A DNA stretch of 64,000 bases from Pandoraea pulmonicola (GTDB lineage: Bacteria; Pseudomonadota; Gammaproteobacteria; Burkholderiales; Burkholderiaceae): positions 4,526,001 to 4,590,000 of the forward strand of contig NZ_CP010310.2 of the NCBI RefSeq assembly GCF_000815105.2, in the 5' to 3' direction. The notes under the pieces are model-generated. The model searched no databases. It was not told where the DNA came from and saw only the letters and a program-made list of their open reading frames with translations. Every line of letters begins with the position of its first letter. Within the stretch, counting starts at the first letter, position 1. The position numbers and the translations under genes were made by a program. Positions 8,298-16,279 of this stretch are shown here, piece by piece.

Positions 8298-10175
8298 ATG
8301 GAAACGTTGACGATGACGGCCGAGCCGACGCACGCGCTCGCCCGCCTCTTCTGCCACGTCAACCGCGCGGTGATGAAAGTCACCGAAGCGGTTGCCGTGC
8401 TGCTGGTGGTGGCGGAGACTCTCATCCTGCTCGCGGGCGTGGTCTCGCGTTACGGGTTCGACAATCCGATCACCTGGTCCGACGAGCTCGCCCAGATCCT
8501 GTTCATCTGGCTGTCGATGCTCGGCGCCGTGCTCGCGCTCGATCGCGGTGAGCACATGCGCCTGTCCGCCATCGTCAACAAACTCCCCGCGGCGTGGCGC
8601 GACTGGTTCCAGACGATGGCCGCGCTCACCGTGTGCGTGTTCGTCGCGCTGATCATCATGCCGGCGTACACGCATGCCATCGAGCAGATGGACATCACCA
8701 CGCCCGCGCTGGAGATTCCCGACGGGCTGCGCGCGGCAGCCCTGCCGGTCGGCGCGGCGCTGATGCTCATCGCGGCAATCTCTCGCATGGCGCGTTGCTC
8801 GTCGCTGCGCCAGTTCGGCCTGGGCGTACTGTTCGTGGCAACGCTCGGCGCCGCGCTCTGGCTCGGCCGCCCGGCGCTCATCGCGATGGGCAACTACAAC
8901 CTGCTGATCTTCTTCGTGCTGATCGTGGGCGTGTGCGTTGCGGGCGGTATTCCGATCGCGTTCGCCTTCGGCACCGCGACGCTCGGCTATCTGGCGCTCG
9001 TCACGGACGCGCCGCTGCAAATCGTCGTGAGCCGCATGGACGAAGGCATGTCGGGCCTGATTCTCCTGTCGGTGCCGTTGTTCGTGCTGCTCGGCGCCCT
9101 CATCGAGATGAGCGGTCTGGCGCGCAGCCTGATCGAGTTCATGGCCTCGCTGCTCGGTCACGTGCGCGGCGGCCTGCAATACGTGCTGCTCGGCGCGATG
9201 TTCCTCGTCTCCGGCATCTCCGGATCGAAGGCAGCCGACATGGCGGCCGTCGCACCCGCGCTCTTCCCCGAGATGCAACGGCGCGGCTCGAAGCCGGAAG
9301 ATCTCGTGGCGCTGCTCTCCTCGACCGGCGCCATGACGGAGACGATTCCGCCGAGCCTCGTGCTCATCACGATCGGCGCCGTATGCGGCGTGTCGATCAC
9401 CGCGCTCTTCGTCGGCGGACTGCTGCCGGCGGTCATCGCCACGCTGGCGATCGTCGTGGTCTGCTTCGCCCGCTCGCGCAAGGAAGCGCCGAACGCTGCG
9501 CGTCGGGCACCGTGGAGCGTGATCGGCAAGACGTTCATCGTGGCATTGCCCGCCCTCGCGCTGCCCGTGCTCATCCGCACGGCGGTCATCGAAGGCGCGG
9601 CCACCGCGACCGAAGTCTCGACCGTCGGCATCGCCTACACGGTCGTGATCGGCCTGATCGTGCATGCGTTCAGGAAGCATCTCGACTTCAAGCGTCTGTA
9701 TCCGCTGCTCACCGAGACGGCCGCACTGTCCGGCGCCATTCTGCTGATCATCGGGATGGCCACGGCCATGGCTTGGGCGCTCACGCAATCGGGTTTCTCG
9801 GCCAAGCTCGTCAGCCTGATGCACGGCGTGCCGGGCGGGCAGATCGGCTTCCTGCTCATCTCGGTGGTCGTGTTCATCGTGCTGGGCAGCGTGCTCGAAG
9901 GCATTCCCGCCATCGTGCTGTTCGGCCCGCTGCTCTTCCCCGTGGCGCGCTCGCTGGGCATTCATGACGTGCACTACGCGATGGTCGTGATCCTCTCGAT
10001 GGGCATGGGGCTCTTCGCACCGCCGCTCGGCGTCGGTTTCTACGCGGCCTGCGCGATTGGCAAAACCTCGCCCGACAAGGTGTTCAACCGGATGTGGACT
10101 TACATGGGCGCACTGCTCGTCGCACTGCTCGTGGTGGTCTTCATTCCCTGGATCTCGATCGGTTTTCTGAAGTAG
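8298..10175 (+). CDS. TRAP transporter fused membrane subunit (DctQM)
   Basis: A 625-residue inner-membrane protein fusing the small DctQ subunit (about residues 1-190, four helices) to the large DctM permease (about 200-625, many helices). DctM features include the NLLIFFVLIVGVCVAGGIPIAFAFG start, SGSKAADMAAVAPALFPEM and the late SMGMGLFAPPLGVGFY. Fused Q-M proteins are known in this family. Its ATG directly follows the DctP stop, so the two are tightly coupled. With DctP it forms a sodium- or proton-driven uptake system for the substrate handled by this island. Confidence 0.9.
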   Translation: METLTMTAEPTHALARLFCHVNRAVMKVTEAVAVLLVVAETLILLAGVVSRYGFDNPITWSDELAQILFIWLSMLGAVLALDRGEHMRLSAIVNKLPAAWRDWFQTMAALTVCVFVALIIMPAYTHAIEQMDITTPALEIPDGLRAAALPVGAALMLIAAISRMARCSSLRQFGLGVLFVATLGAALWLGRPALIAMGNYNLLIFFVLIVGVCVAGGIPIAFAFGTATLGYLALVTDAPLQIVVSRMDEGMSGLILLSVPLFVLLGALIEMSGLARSLIEFMASLLGHVRGGLQYVLLGAMFLVSGISGSKAADMAAVAPALFPEMQRRGSKPEDLVALLSSTGAMTETIPPSLVLITIGAVCGVSITALFVGGLLPAVIATLAIVVVCFARSRKEAPNAARRAPWSVIGKTFIVALPALALPVLIRTAVIEGAATATEVSTVGIAYTVVIGLIVHAFRKHLDFKRLYPLLTETAALSGAILLIIGMATAMAWALTQSGFSAKLVSLMHGVPGGQIGFLLISVVVFIVLGSVLEGIPAIVLFGPLLFPVARSLGIHDVHYAMVVILSMGMGLFAPPLGVGFYAACAIGKTSPDKVFNRMWTYMGALLVALLVVVFIPWISIGFLK

Positions 10176-10207
10176 AACAAACCCGCCAGCGGTTTTTAGA
10201 TTCACCG

Positions 10208-10242
10208 ACGGGCTCCGCCGCATCGCTGGCGGCGGAGCCCGT
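10208..10242 (+). terminator. Hairpin between DctQM and SDR genes
   Basis: A perfect 14-bp stem (acgggctccgccgc with gcggcggagcccgt) has a 7-nt loop and no T run. It may partly end or stabilise the transporter transcript before the SDR gene. Confidence 0.6.
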
Positions 10243-10276
10243 GCTGTAGATGTCAATAAATTTAGGAGTCCATAGT

Positions 10277-11032
10277 ATGACGGAGAAAGTAGCAGTTGTA
10301 ACAGGCGGTGGCATGGGCATCGGCGCGGCGATCTGCGAACGGTTGGCCAGCGATGGCATGACCGTGGTCGTGGCCGATCTGAATGAGAGTGCGGCGCAGG
10401 AGACGGTGGCCGCGCTCAAGGCAGCCGGCGGCAAGGCCTCGGCGCTGACGATGAACGTCGGCGACGAGGCGTCGATCGCCGAGGGATTTGCCAAGGTCGC
10501 CAAGCAGTACGGGCGTTGCGACGTGCTCGTCAACAACGCGGGCATTGCCAAGACGTTTCCGTTTCTCGAATATCCGATCGACCACTGGCACCAGGTCATG
10601 GCGGTGAACCTGACCGGCACGCTGCTGTGCGGCCAACACGCCGCGCGGCTCATGCGCGAGCAGCGCTGGGGACGGATCATCAACATGGCGTCGGTGGCAG
10701 GTATTCTGGCCAGCGCCGGACGCACGGCCTACGGCACATCGAAGGCCGCCGTCATCGGGCTCACGCGGCAGATGGCCATCGAGCTCGCGCCGTTCGGCAT
10801 TACCGCCAACGGCATCGCGCCCGGCCCCATCGACACGCCGCTCACGCAGGTGCTGCACTCGGACGTCTCGCGTCGCAACTACACCGAGACGACGCCGCTG
10901 GGCCGTTACGGACAACCGCGCGAAATTGCCGGGGCGGTGAGCTTTCTCGCGTCGGACGATGCGTCCTACGTGACCGGACACATCCTGCCGGTCGACGGCG
11001 GCTTTGTCGCCGCCGGGATTCTGGAAATCTGA
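10277..11032 (+). CDS. SDR-family dehydrogenase (3-oxoacyl reductase-like)
   Basis: A 251-residue classical short-chain dehydrogenase. It has the TGGGMGIG cofactor loop (9-16), NNAG (86-89), catalytic Ser139, Tyr152 and Lys156 (YxxxK), and the PGPIDTP loop. It would oxidise or reduce a hydroxy/keto group with NAD(P). Asp34 after beta-2 (VVADLN) suggests NAD preference. Start at 10277 is set by GGAG nine bases upstream; the ATG at 10250 lacks a site. It is third after the transporter genes, so a hydroxyacyl-CoA or hydroxy-acid substrate in the same route is likely, but this is inference. Confidence 0.85.
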   Translation: MTEKVAVVTGGGMGIGAAICERLASDGMTVVVADLNESAAQETVAALKAAGGKASALTMNVGDEASIAEGFAKVAKQYGRCDVLVNNAGIAKTFPFLEYPIDHWHQVMAVNLTGTLLCGQHAARLMREQRWGRIINMASVAGILASAGRTAYGTSKAAVIGLTRQMAIELAPFGITANGIAPGPIDTPLTQVLHSDVSRRNYTETTPLGRYGQPREIAGAVSFLASDDASYVTGHILPVDGGFVAAGILEI

Positions 11033-11047
11033 GGGACTGAAGCCCAC

Positions 11048-11070
11048 AGGCCCGGGCATGTACCGGGCCT
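11048..11070. terminator. Possible shared hairpin between convergent genes
   Basis: AGGCCCGG pairs with CCGGGCCT around a 7-nt loop, 15 bp after the SDR stop and before the end of the convergent lysR gene. No T run is present, so function as a terminator is uncertain. Confidence 0.4.
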
Positions 11071-11143
11071 CATGGCTTCGCGGCATGGCCTGGCTTCACC
11101 GGCGGAGCACGTTGGGACCGCGTTGGGGCCGTGCCGCCAGGCT

Positions 11144-12088
11144 TCACTCCGGGCCGGTGTCCGGCATATCCGGTACCAGCCGCGCACCCGGTGTGCGCTG
11201 CATCTCGCGCCACACGTTGCGCGCATTCTCCACGAACGTCGCCACACACGGGTTGTGGTTGTCGCGATTCCACAGCAACGCCACCTCGGCCACCGGCGCG
11301 TTGCGCAGCGGCTTGAACACCGCGTTGCCCGACGCGCTCGCGCTGCTCATCGACATCGGCACCATCGCCACGCCCAGCCCTTCCCCCACCAGGTTGATGA
11401 TCGTCTGCTGCAGGTTCGTCTCGAGCCGGATATGCGGTGAGAACCCCGCGCGCCGGCAATGCACGACGATCAGGTCGTAGACCAGCGGCGCAATCTCGCG
11501 CGGAATGCTCACGAACGACTCGTCGGCCAGTTGCGTGGCGTCGAGCACTCTCACCTTTGCCAGCGGATGCGTGCGCGGCAGCACCGCCACCATCTCCTCG
11601 CGGAATACCGTCGCCGTGTCGAGCCCCGTGAGATCCTCGGGACGATACAGGATGCCGACGTCCGTCTTGCCGGCCCGCACGGCTTCGGCCAGCAGGTTGG
11701 GCAAGGTCTCCGCGAGCTTCATGTCGACGCGCGAGTACGCCGCCGCGTACGTCCGAGTGAGCGCCGGCAGGATGTTGTAGGCCGAGGACATCATGAAGCC
11801 GACGGTGATCGCGCCATCCTCTCCGCGGCTCGCCGCCACCACGTTGCGACGCGCGCGGTCGACCGAATTCAGGATTTCGACGGCGTCCTGATAGAAGCGG
11901 GTGCCGGCGCGCGTGAGTCGCACACTACGGCGCGTGCGCTCGAAGAGCTGCACGCCGAGCTCCGCCTCCATCAGCGCGATCTGACGCGACAGCGGCGGCT
12001 GGGAAATGTGTAATTGCTGGGCGGCCCGGCCGAAGTGGAGGGTCTCGGCGAGCACGACGAAATACTGCAAATGACGCAGCTCGATCAT
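11144..12088 (-). CDS. LysR-family transcriptional regulator
   Basis: A 314-residue LysR regulator: N-terminal winged helix-turn-helix (MIELRHLQYFVVLAETLHF..AAQQLHISQPPLSRQI), then a two-lobed effector domain (ITVGFMMSSAYNILP onward). The N-terminus is of the CatM/BenM/CbnR subgroup, often linked to catabolism of aromatic or organic acids. The start at 12088 is set by homology with the HTH; the frame is open upstream. A palindromic T-N11-A box at 12092-12106 lies 3 bp from the start codon and overlaps the expected ribosome site, which suggests autorepression. It is divergent from the sigma-54 activator and next to the SDR gene. Confidence 0.88.
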   Translation of the reverse strand: MIELRHLQYFVVLAETLHFGRAAQQLHISQPPLSRQIALMEAELGVQLFERTRRSVRLTRAGTRFYQDAVEILNSVDRARRNVVAASRGEDGAITVGFMMSSAYNILPALTRTYAAAYSRVDMKLAETLPNLLAEAVRAGKTDVGILYRPEDLTGLDTATVFREEMVAVLPRTHPLAKVRVLDATQLADESFVSIPREIAPLVYDLIVVHCRRAGFSPHIRLETNLQQTIINLVGEGLGVAMVPMSMSSASASGNAVFKPLRNAPVAEVALLWNRDNHNPCVATFVENARNVWREMQRTPGARLVPDMPDTGPE

Positions 12089-12091
12089 CTT

Positions 12092-12106
12092 ATACCCCAA
12101 AGGTAT
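12092..12106. promoter_or_regulatory. LysR-type operator (ATACC-N5-GGTAT)
   Basis: ATACCCCAAAGGTAT is a 15-bp inverted repeat with the T-N11-A spacing of LysR-family sites. It lies just upstream of the lysR start and within the divergent spacer before the sigma-54 activator gene. Confidence 0.65.
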
Positions 12107-12268
12107 TAATGGCGCATCTATATTGTATTGGATGTTATGACTGAGCAGACGTATCCTGCATTGGCGGTCGCTACCCGAGCAGGCCGCGATATAAAGAGAC
12201 GTCAGGAATCGCCAGGCCACAAGCCACCGACGGCGCCCTTTCGTACCGATACGAGAAGGAGACAAGTC

Positions 12269-13582
12269 ATGCCCGCTCACCTTGCTGTAGCGCCTGCCCC
12301 CGCTCGACCTGTCGGCCAAGGCCAACTCGCCACGGCCAGCGCCAACACCGCATTCAGCAATATCGCCGCCCTCGCCGAACGCCTCTCACGCGTGCCGCCC
12401 CCCCATTCGGCCCCCACGGCTTCCACCGCCCCCGCAATGCAGGCAGCCGCCGGCCGGATGCGCCCCGACTATCTCGCCATCGACGACCTGTGCGGCACCG
12501 ACGCCCGCATGCGCGAGTTGCTCGCGCGCGGCAAGCGTTTCGTCGATCGCGGCCTGCCGATCCTGATCCTCGGCGAGACCGGTACGGGCAAGGAATTCCT
12601 CGCCCGCGCCCTGCACGAATACAGCGAGCGCCGCGCGCAGGCGTTCGTCGCCATCAATACCGCATCGCTGCCCGAGCATCTCGTCGAGAGCGAGTTGTTC
12701 GGCTATCAGCGCGGTGCGTTCTCGGGCGCCTTGCCCGGTGGCATGAAAGGCAAGCTGCAGCAGGCCGACGGCGGCACGCTCTTTCTCGACGAGATCGGCG
12801 ACATGCCGCTCGCACTGCAGACGCGATTGCTGCGCGTGCTGTCCGAGCGCGAGGTCACGCCGCTGGGTGCCATGCGCCCCGTGCCGGTGGATGTGCAACT
12901 CATCTGTGCGACGCACCAGGACCTGCCCGGCGCCGTCGCCCAGGGTACGTTCCGTGAAGATCTGTATTACCGCATCGCGGTCGGCGTGCTCACGCTGCCG
13001 ACACTGCGCGATCGTGACGACAAGGCCGAACTGATCGCCCGCATGCTATGCGACGAGTGGCCAGACGTGCGCGTGGAAGAAGCGCTCGAGCGTGTGTCGC
13101 CGCAAGCGATGACGTGCCTGCTGTCGCACGCATGGCCGGGTAATCTGCGTCAGATGCGCGCGGCGCTGCGTTATGCGTGTGCCGTCATGAATGGGAACGT
13201 GCTGCGCGCAAGCGACTTGCCGCCGGAGCTGACTGGACCGTCAACGTCGCCTTCGGCTTCGCCGTCTTCGCTCTCATCGCTAACTTCGCGCTGTGACGAA
13301 GCACCTCGCATGTCGGCCACGAGCGCGGTCGACGCCATGCGCACCGATGCCGTCGATGCTTCCTGCGACGGCACATTTGCCGACGCGAGCGCACCCGCGT
13401 CTCCTCAGACGCAGGAACGCGAGCGCATTCTGCAAGCCCTCGCACAACACCGCTGGAACATTTCAGCAGCGGCGCGATCGCTGGGCGTGTGTCGTGCCTC
13501 GCTCTATCGCAAGCTCAAGCAATTGAGCATCCCTCACGTGCGCGACTGCGGCGAAGCGCTGCGCGCCGGGTACTACGCCTGA
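12269..13582 (+). CDS. Sigma-54-dependent activator without sensor domain
   Basis: A 437-residue enhancer-binding protein that would use ATP to open sigma-54 promoters. The AAA+ domain runs from about 70 to 322, with Walker A GETGTGKE (102-109), GAFSGA (149-154), Walker B GGTLFLDEIG (168-177) and WPGNLRQ (289-295). A Fis-type HTH (383-420, NISAAARSLGVCRASLYRKL) resembles the AcoR group. The first 65 residues are Ala/Pro-rich with no GAF, PAS or receiver domain, so no sensory input is visible. The surface loop has Ser instead of Thr in GAFTGA. I start at 12269, where GAAGGAG precedes the ATG. It is the only such activator here and the natural candidate for the sites at 6885-6964. Confidence 0.87.
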   Translation: MPAHLAVAPAPARPVGQGQLATASANTAFSNIAALAERLSRVPPPHSAPTASTAPAMQAAAGRMRPDYLAIDDLCGTDARMRELLARGKRFVDRGLPILILGETGTGKEFLARALHEYSERRAQAFVAINTASLPEHLVESELFGYQRGAFSGALPGGMKGKLQQADGGTLFLDEIGDMPLALQTRLLRVLSEREVTPLGAMRPVPVDVQLICATHQDLPGAVAQGTFREDLYYRIAVGVLTLPTLRDRDDKAELIARMLCDEWPDVRVEEALERVSPQAMTCLLSHAWPGNLRQMRAALRYACAVMNGNVLRASDLPPELTGPSTSPSASPSSLSSLTSRCDEAPRMSATSAVDAMRTDAVDASCDGTFADASAPASPQTQERERILQALAQHRWNISAAARSLGVCRASLYRKLKQLSIPHVRDCGEALRAGYYA

Positions 13583-13596
13583 CGAAAATCGCAGGC

Positions 13597-13671
13597 AAAA
13601 AAAAGCGCGGCCAATGAGGCCGCGCCAAGGTTTGGAGACTTTTCACTCAACGCAAAAGTCTACTTCTCGCG
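13597..13671 (-). ncRNA. Candidate trans-acting small RNA
   Basis: On the minus strand a -10 element TATACT (13683-13678) is followed by about 75 nt. This stretch forms a perfect 8-bp stem-loop (13636-13643 with 13654-13661), then a short single-stranded linker, then an 8-bp GC-rich hairpin (13605-13612 with 13618-13625) ending in eight T residues. This is the typical build of an Hfq-type sRNA. The -35 is poor (ATGACA at a long spacing). No minus-strand gene ends here that would need this terminator. It lies between the sigma-54 activator (convergent) and the porin. Confidence 0.6.
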
Positions 13672-13683
13672 GAACGTAGTATA

Positions 13684-14206
13684 GGTGCGCATCCCGAAAT
13701 CATTGTCATCATTCGGCGCAATGAATTATTCGGTGAGTCGCAATAGTCGCGTAACACCCCATAAATAAAGGCGTTTTTCGCCATGATGCACAAGCTCTCC
13801 CGCGTGAGCATCTAGGAATCAACTCAAAATCCGCGCGTCTCCATCGCTTGCTCCGCGCTCCCATTCCGATTCGCCCCGCCACCTCCCTGACGCGAGCATG
13901 ACGGTGATCCAACACGGACTTATCACTTTCGCGTCGCACTCATGCTCGTCGCATCGACACTCGTCGTGAGTTCGTTCGATGCGCGTCTCGCGCAACGCAC
14001 GGATGCGACATGAGTACGCACCGCCGGAACTATTCCACACGATGCATGTCACGCGCAAAACCACGGCTGGCAACGCTTCGCACGCGCTTCGTCAAGCGCT
14101 TCACACTGTGTCCCAAGCGCAACACACGTCACTTGCATTGCCATTTCTCGCCTAGGCTTAACTGAGCCAATGCCTTGTCTGGCAACGCTTTTCAGCATGC
14201 GCGCAG
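13684..14206. other. Gene-free spacer upstream of the porin
   Basis: The 832-bp gap between the sigma-54 activator and the porin holds the sRNA candidate at its left end and a tandem repeat at its right. The middle 520 bp has only short frames lacking ribosome sites and coding character. I see no further feature in it. Confidence 0.5.
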
Positions 14207-14250
14207 GATTCTTCTCATATCTGAAATAGATTCTTGCGGATTCTGAAATA
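14207..14250 (+). repeat. Tandem 22-bp direct repeat upstream of the porin
   Basis: Two adjacent 22-mers (14207-14228 and 14229-14250) both begin GATTCTT and end TCTGAAATA, with 16 of 22 positions identical. The unit equals two helical turns, so both copies face the same side of the DNA, as expected for a regulator binding in tandem. They are 165 bp before the porin start. Confidence 0.7.
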
Positions 14251-14414
14251 GGCGGGAGTAGCCGCCACTCATACACTGCCCCCTGTCAACAGAGCAGTGC
14301 CGACACCTGATCGGGTCCGCGAATGACAAACCGTCACCTCGACATGTTCTGTTTCGCCGCGTTCTGTTTTCACGCGAATTCTGCGATTCGTGTCACGTTA
14401 CTGGAGCTTAAACC

Positions 14415-15578
14415 ATGAAAAAAACTCTTCTTGCCGCGGCCGCCATCGGCGCGTTCTCGGTGGGCGCGCACGCACAAAGCAGCGTCACCCTGTACGGTTT
14501 GATCGACGCCGGTGTTTCGTACACCAGCAACTCGACCAACACGATCGGCGCTTCGGGTTCGAAGAACTTCCGTGCAACGAGCGGTCTGGTCAACGGCAGC
14601 CGTTGGGGCCTGAAGGGCACGGAAGACCTGGGTGGCGGCAACAAGGCCATCTTCGTGCTGGAAAACGGTTTCTCGATCGCTAACGGTTCGTCGCTGCAAG
14701 GCAACCGCATGTTCGGTCGTCAAGCCTACGTCGGCCTGCAGAACGACAAGTTCGGCGCCGTGACGTTCGGTCGTCAGTACGACTCGGTTGTCGATTACCT
14801 GGCACCGCTGACGCTCAACGGTTCGTCGTTCGGCGGCACGATCGCATCGCACCCGTACGATAACGACAACACGAACAACTCGTTCCGTGTGAACAACTCG
14901 GTCAAGTACTCGAGCGCCAACTACAACGGCCTGACCTTCGGCGGCCTGTACGGCTTCTCGAACAAGGCGGGTGACTTCGCCAACAACCGTGCATTCAGCG
15001 CCGGCGTGAACTACGCAAACGGCCCGCTGACGGTGGCTGCCGCTTACTTGGAGCGTCAAGGCAATCCGGGTAACAACAACACGGGCGGTGCAGTCGACAC
15101 GTCGGCTACGGGTGACTCGGTGTTCAACGCCTCGAAGCAGCGCGTCTGGGGTATCGGTGGTAACTACGCCTTCGGTCCGGCAACGGTCGGCCTGGTGTAC
15201 ACCCACACCCAGATCCAGGGTCTGTCGGGCCTGAACTACAACAGCACTTCTGTTGGCTTCAACAACGACGGCCTGAAGTTCGACAACATCGAAGTCAACG
15301 GTCGCTACATGCTGACCCCGGCAGTCTCGCTGTCGGCCGCGTACACCTACACGATGGCCAAGCAGGATTCGACGGACAAGAAGCCGAAGTTCCACACCGT
15401 TACGCTGCAAGCTGACTACCGTCTGTCGAAGCGCACCGATGTGTACCTGACCGGTTCGTACCAGCACATCTCCGACAACGAAGGTACGGGCCTTGCCGCC
15501 GGTATCGGCGCTGCCGGCGGTATGTCGTCGACCAGCTCGCAAACCGTCGTGGGCACGGGTATCCGTCACCGCTTCTAA
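14415..15578 (+). CDS. General porin, Burkholderia type
   Basis: A 387-residue outer-membrane beta-barrel of the Gram-negative porin family (OpcP/Omp38-like trimer). It has a clear signal peptide of 20 residues (MKKTLLAAAAIGAFSVGAHA), mature start QSSVTLYG, alternating amphipathic strands and a C-terminal Phe (GIRHRF) needed for barrel insertion. Codon use is biased to the forms seen in very highly expressed genes (for example CGT for Arg), unlike its neighbours. GGAG lies 7 bp before the ATG. A long leader with a tandem repeat precedes it and a strong terminator follows. It probably controls entry of small solutes and antibiotics. Confidence 0.93.
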   Translation: MKKTLLAAAAIGAFSVGAHAQSSVTLYGLIDAGVSYTSNSTNTIGASGSKNFRATSGLVNGSRWGLKGTEDLGGGNKAIFVLENGFSIANGSSLQGNRMFGRQAYVGLQNDKFGAVTFGRQYDSVVDYLAPLTLNGSSFGGTIASHPYDNDNTNNSFRVNNSVKYSSANYNGLTFGGLYGFSNKAGDFANNRAFSAGVNYANGPLTVAAAYLERQGNPGNNNTGGAVDTSATGDSVFNASKQRVWGIGGNYAFGPATVGLVYTHTQIQGLSGLNYNSTSVGFNNDGLKFDNIEVNGRYMLTPAVSLSAAYTYTMAKQDSTDKKPKFHTVTLQADYRLSKRTDVYLTGSYQHISDNEGTGLAAGIGAAGGMSSTSSQTVVGTGIRHRF

Positions 15579-15628
15579 TCAAGGCGGCGTGAACACCGGG
15601 GCAGTTTTCCGGTGTTCCTGACGAAAGA

Positions 15629-15660
15629 AAGGCTGAGTTCCTCGGAACTCAGCCTTTTTT
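15629..15660 (+). terminator. Rho-independent terminator of the porin gene
   Basis: AAGGCTGAGTTCC pairs with GGAACTCAGCCTT (12-13 bp) and is followed by TTTT CTTTT. Strong and close to the stop. Confidence 0.93.
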
Positions 15661-15797
15661 CTTTTCTCGACGACTCCAACCCGGCATCTCGCCGGGCTGC
15701 GCCGAAGCCGGATACTGAGCCCAACCGTCAGCGTTCCGTCTTCGAACCTCATAACTGTTGACGATTCGCCCAGAATTTCTGAGCACGGCCTATCGGG

Positions 15798-16199
15798 TTA
15801 TTGGGTTTTCAGACTCAACAACTTCTCTGCGCCGTGCTCCTTGAGCGCGACCTCCAATGCCTTCTGGTAGGCCGGCTGGGCTTCCTCGAGGTGAGCCCGC
15901 CCTTGTGCGGTGAGCACCGTGTACACCCCGCGCTTGTCGTCCGGGCACAGGTCGCGGACGGTAAAGCCGGAGCGTTCCAGGCGCTCGACCATCCGCGAGA
16001 CCGAGCTTTGATTCAAAAGCAGATGCGAGGCCAGTTCCTGCATGCGCAGTTCGGAGTTCGGAGACCGCGCCAGCATTTCCAGCGCGCGGTATTCCGACAG
16101 ACCCAGCCCATACTGCGCCTGCAACATCCTGCCCAAGTCGGCCTCGACATTAGTAACGACTTGAATCAGCTTGAGCCATGCATCGCTTTTCTTCGGCAT
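15798..16199 (-). CDS. MarR-family repressor of the DsbA/SMR/deaminase operon
   Basis: A 133-residue winged-helix regulator. The DNA-binding part includes LSEYRALEMLARS, LASHLLLNQSSVSRMVERLERSGFTVRDLCPDDKRGVYTVLT, the usual helix-turn-helix plus wing with the DxR-like tip. The ATG at 16199 (MPKKSDAW) follows GAGGAG; an in-frame ATG at 16235 would add 12 residues. A perfect palindrome TGTATG-CC-CATACA (16245-16258) just upstream matches in layout the sites at the operon promoter near 18.25 kb. This gene is therefore likely to repress itself and the four genes before it. The inducer is unknown. Confidence 0.87.
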   Translation of the reverse strand: MPKKSDAWLKLIQVVTNVEADLGRMLQAQYGLGLSEYRALEMLARSPNSELRMQELASHLLLNQSSVSRMVERLERSGFTVRDLCPDDKRGVYTVLTAQGRAHLEEAQPAYQKALEVALKEHGAEKLLSLKTQ

Positions 16200-16244
16200 C
16201 ACCGTCGCGCTCCTCTTGAACAATGGGGAGTCCATTTTCTCATA

Positions 16245-16258
16245 TGTATGCCCATACA
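16245..16258. promoter_or_regulatory. MarR operator in front of marR
   Basis: TGTATGCCCATACA is a perfect 6+2+6 palindrome. It falls between a possible -35 (TTGATC) and -10 (ATATGA) on the minus strand, so binding would block transcription of marR. Confidence 0.7.
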
Positions 16259-16279
16259 AGTAGATCAAGAGGAGCGACC

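Noticed and set aside
7257..10256. A 999-codon minus-strand open frame opposite the TRAP transporter genes.
   Set aside because: It is the shadow of the dctP and dctQM frames. It has a charged, His/Arg/Glu-rich composition and no known domain.
13709..14276. Short minus-strand frames of 75-85 codons in the porin upstream region.
   Set aside because: They have high Arg/Ser content, no ribosome sites and overlapping frames, typical of non-coding DNA.
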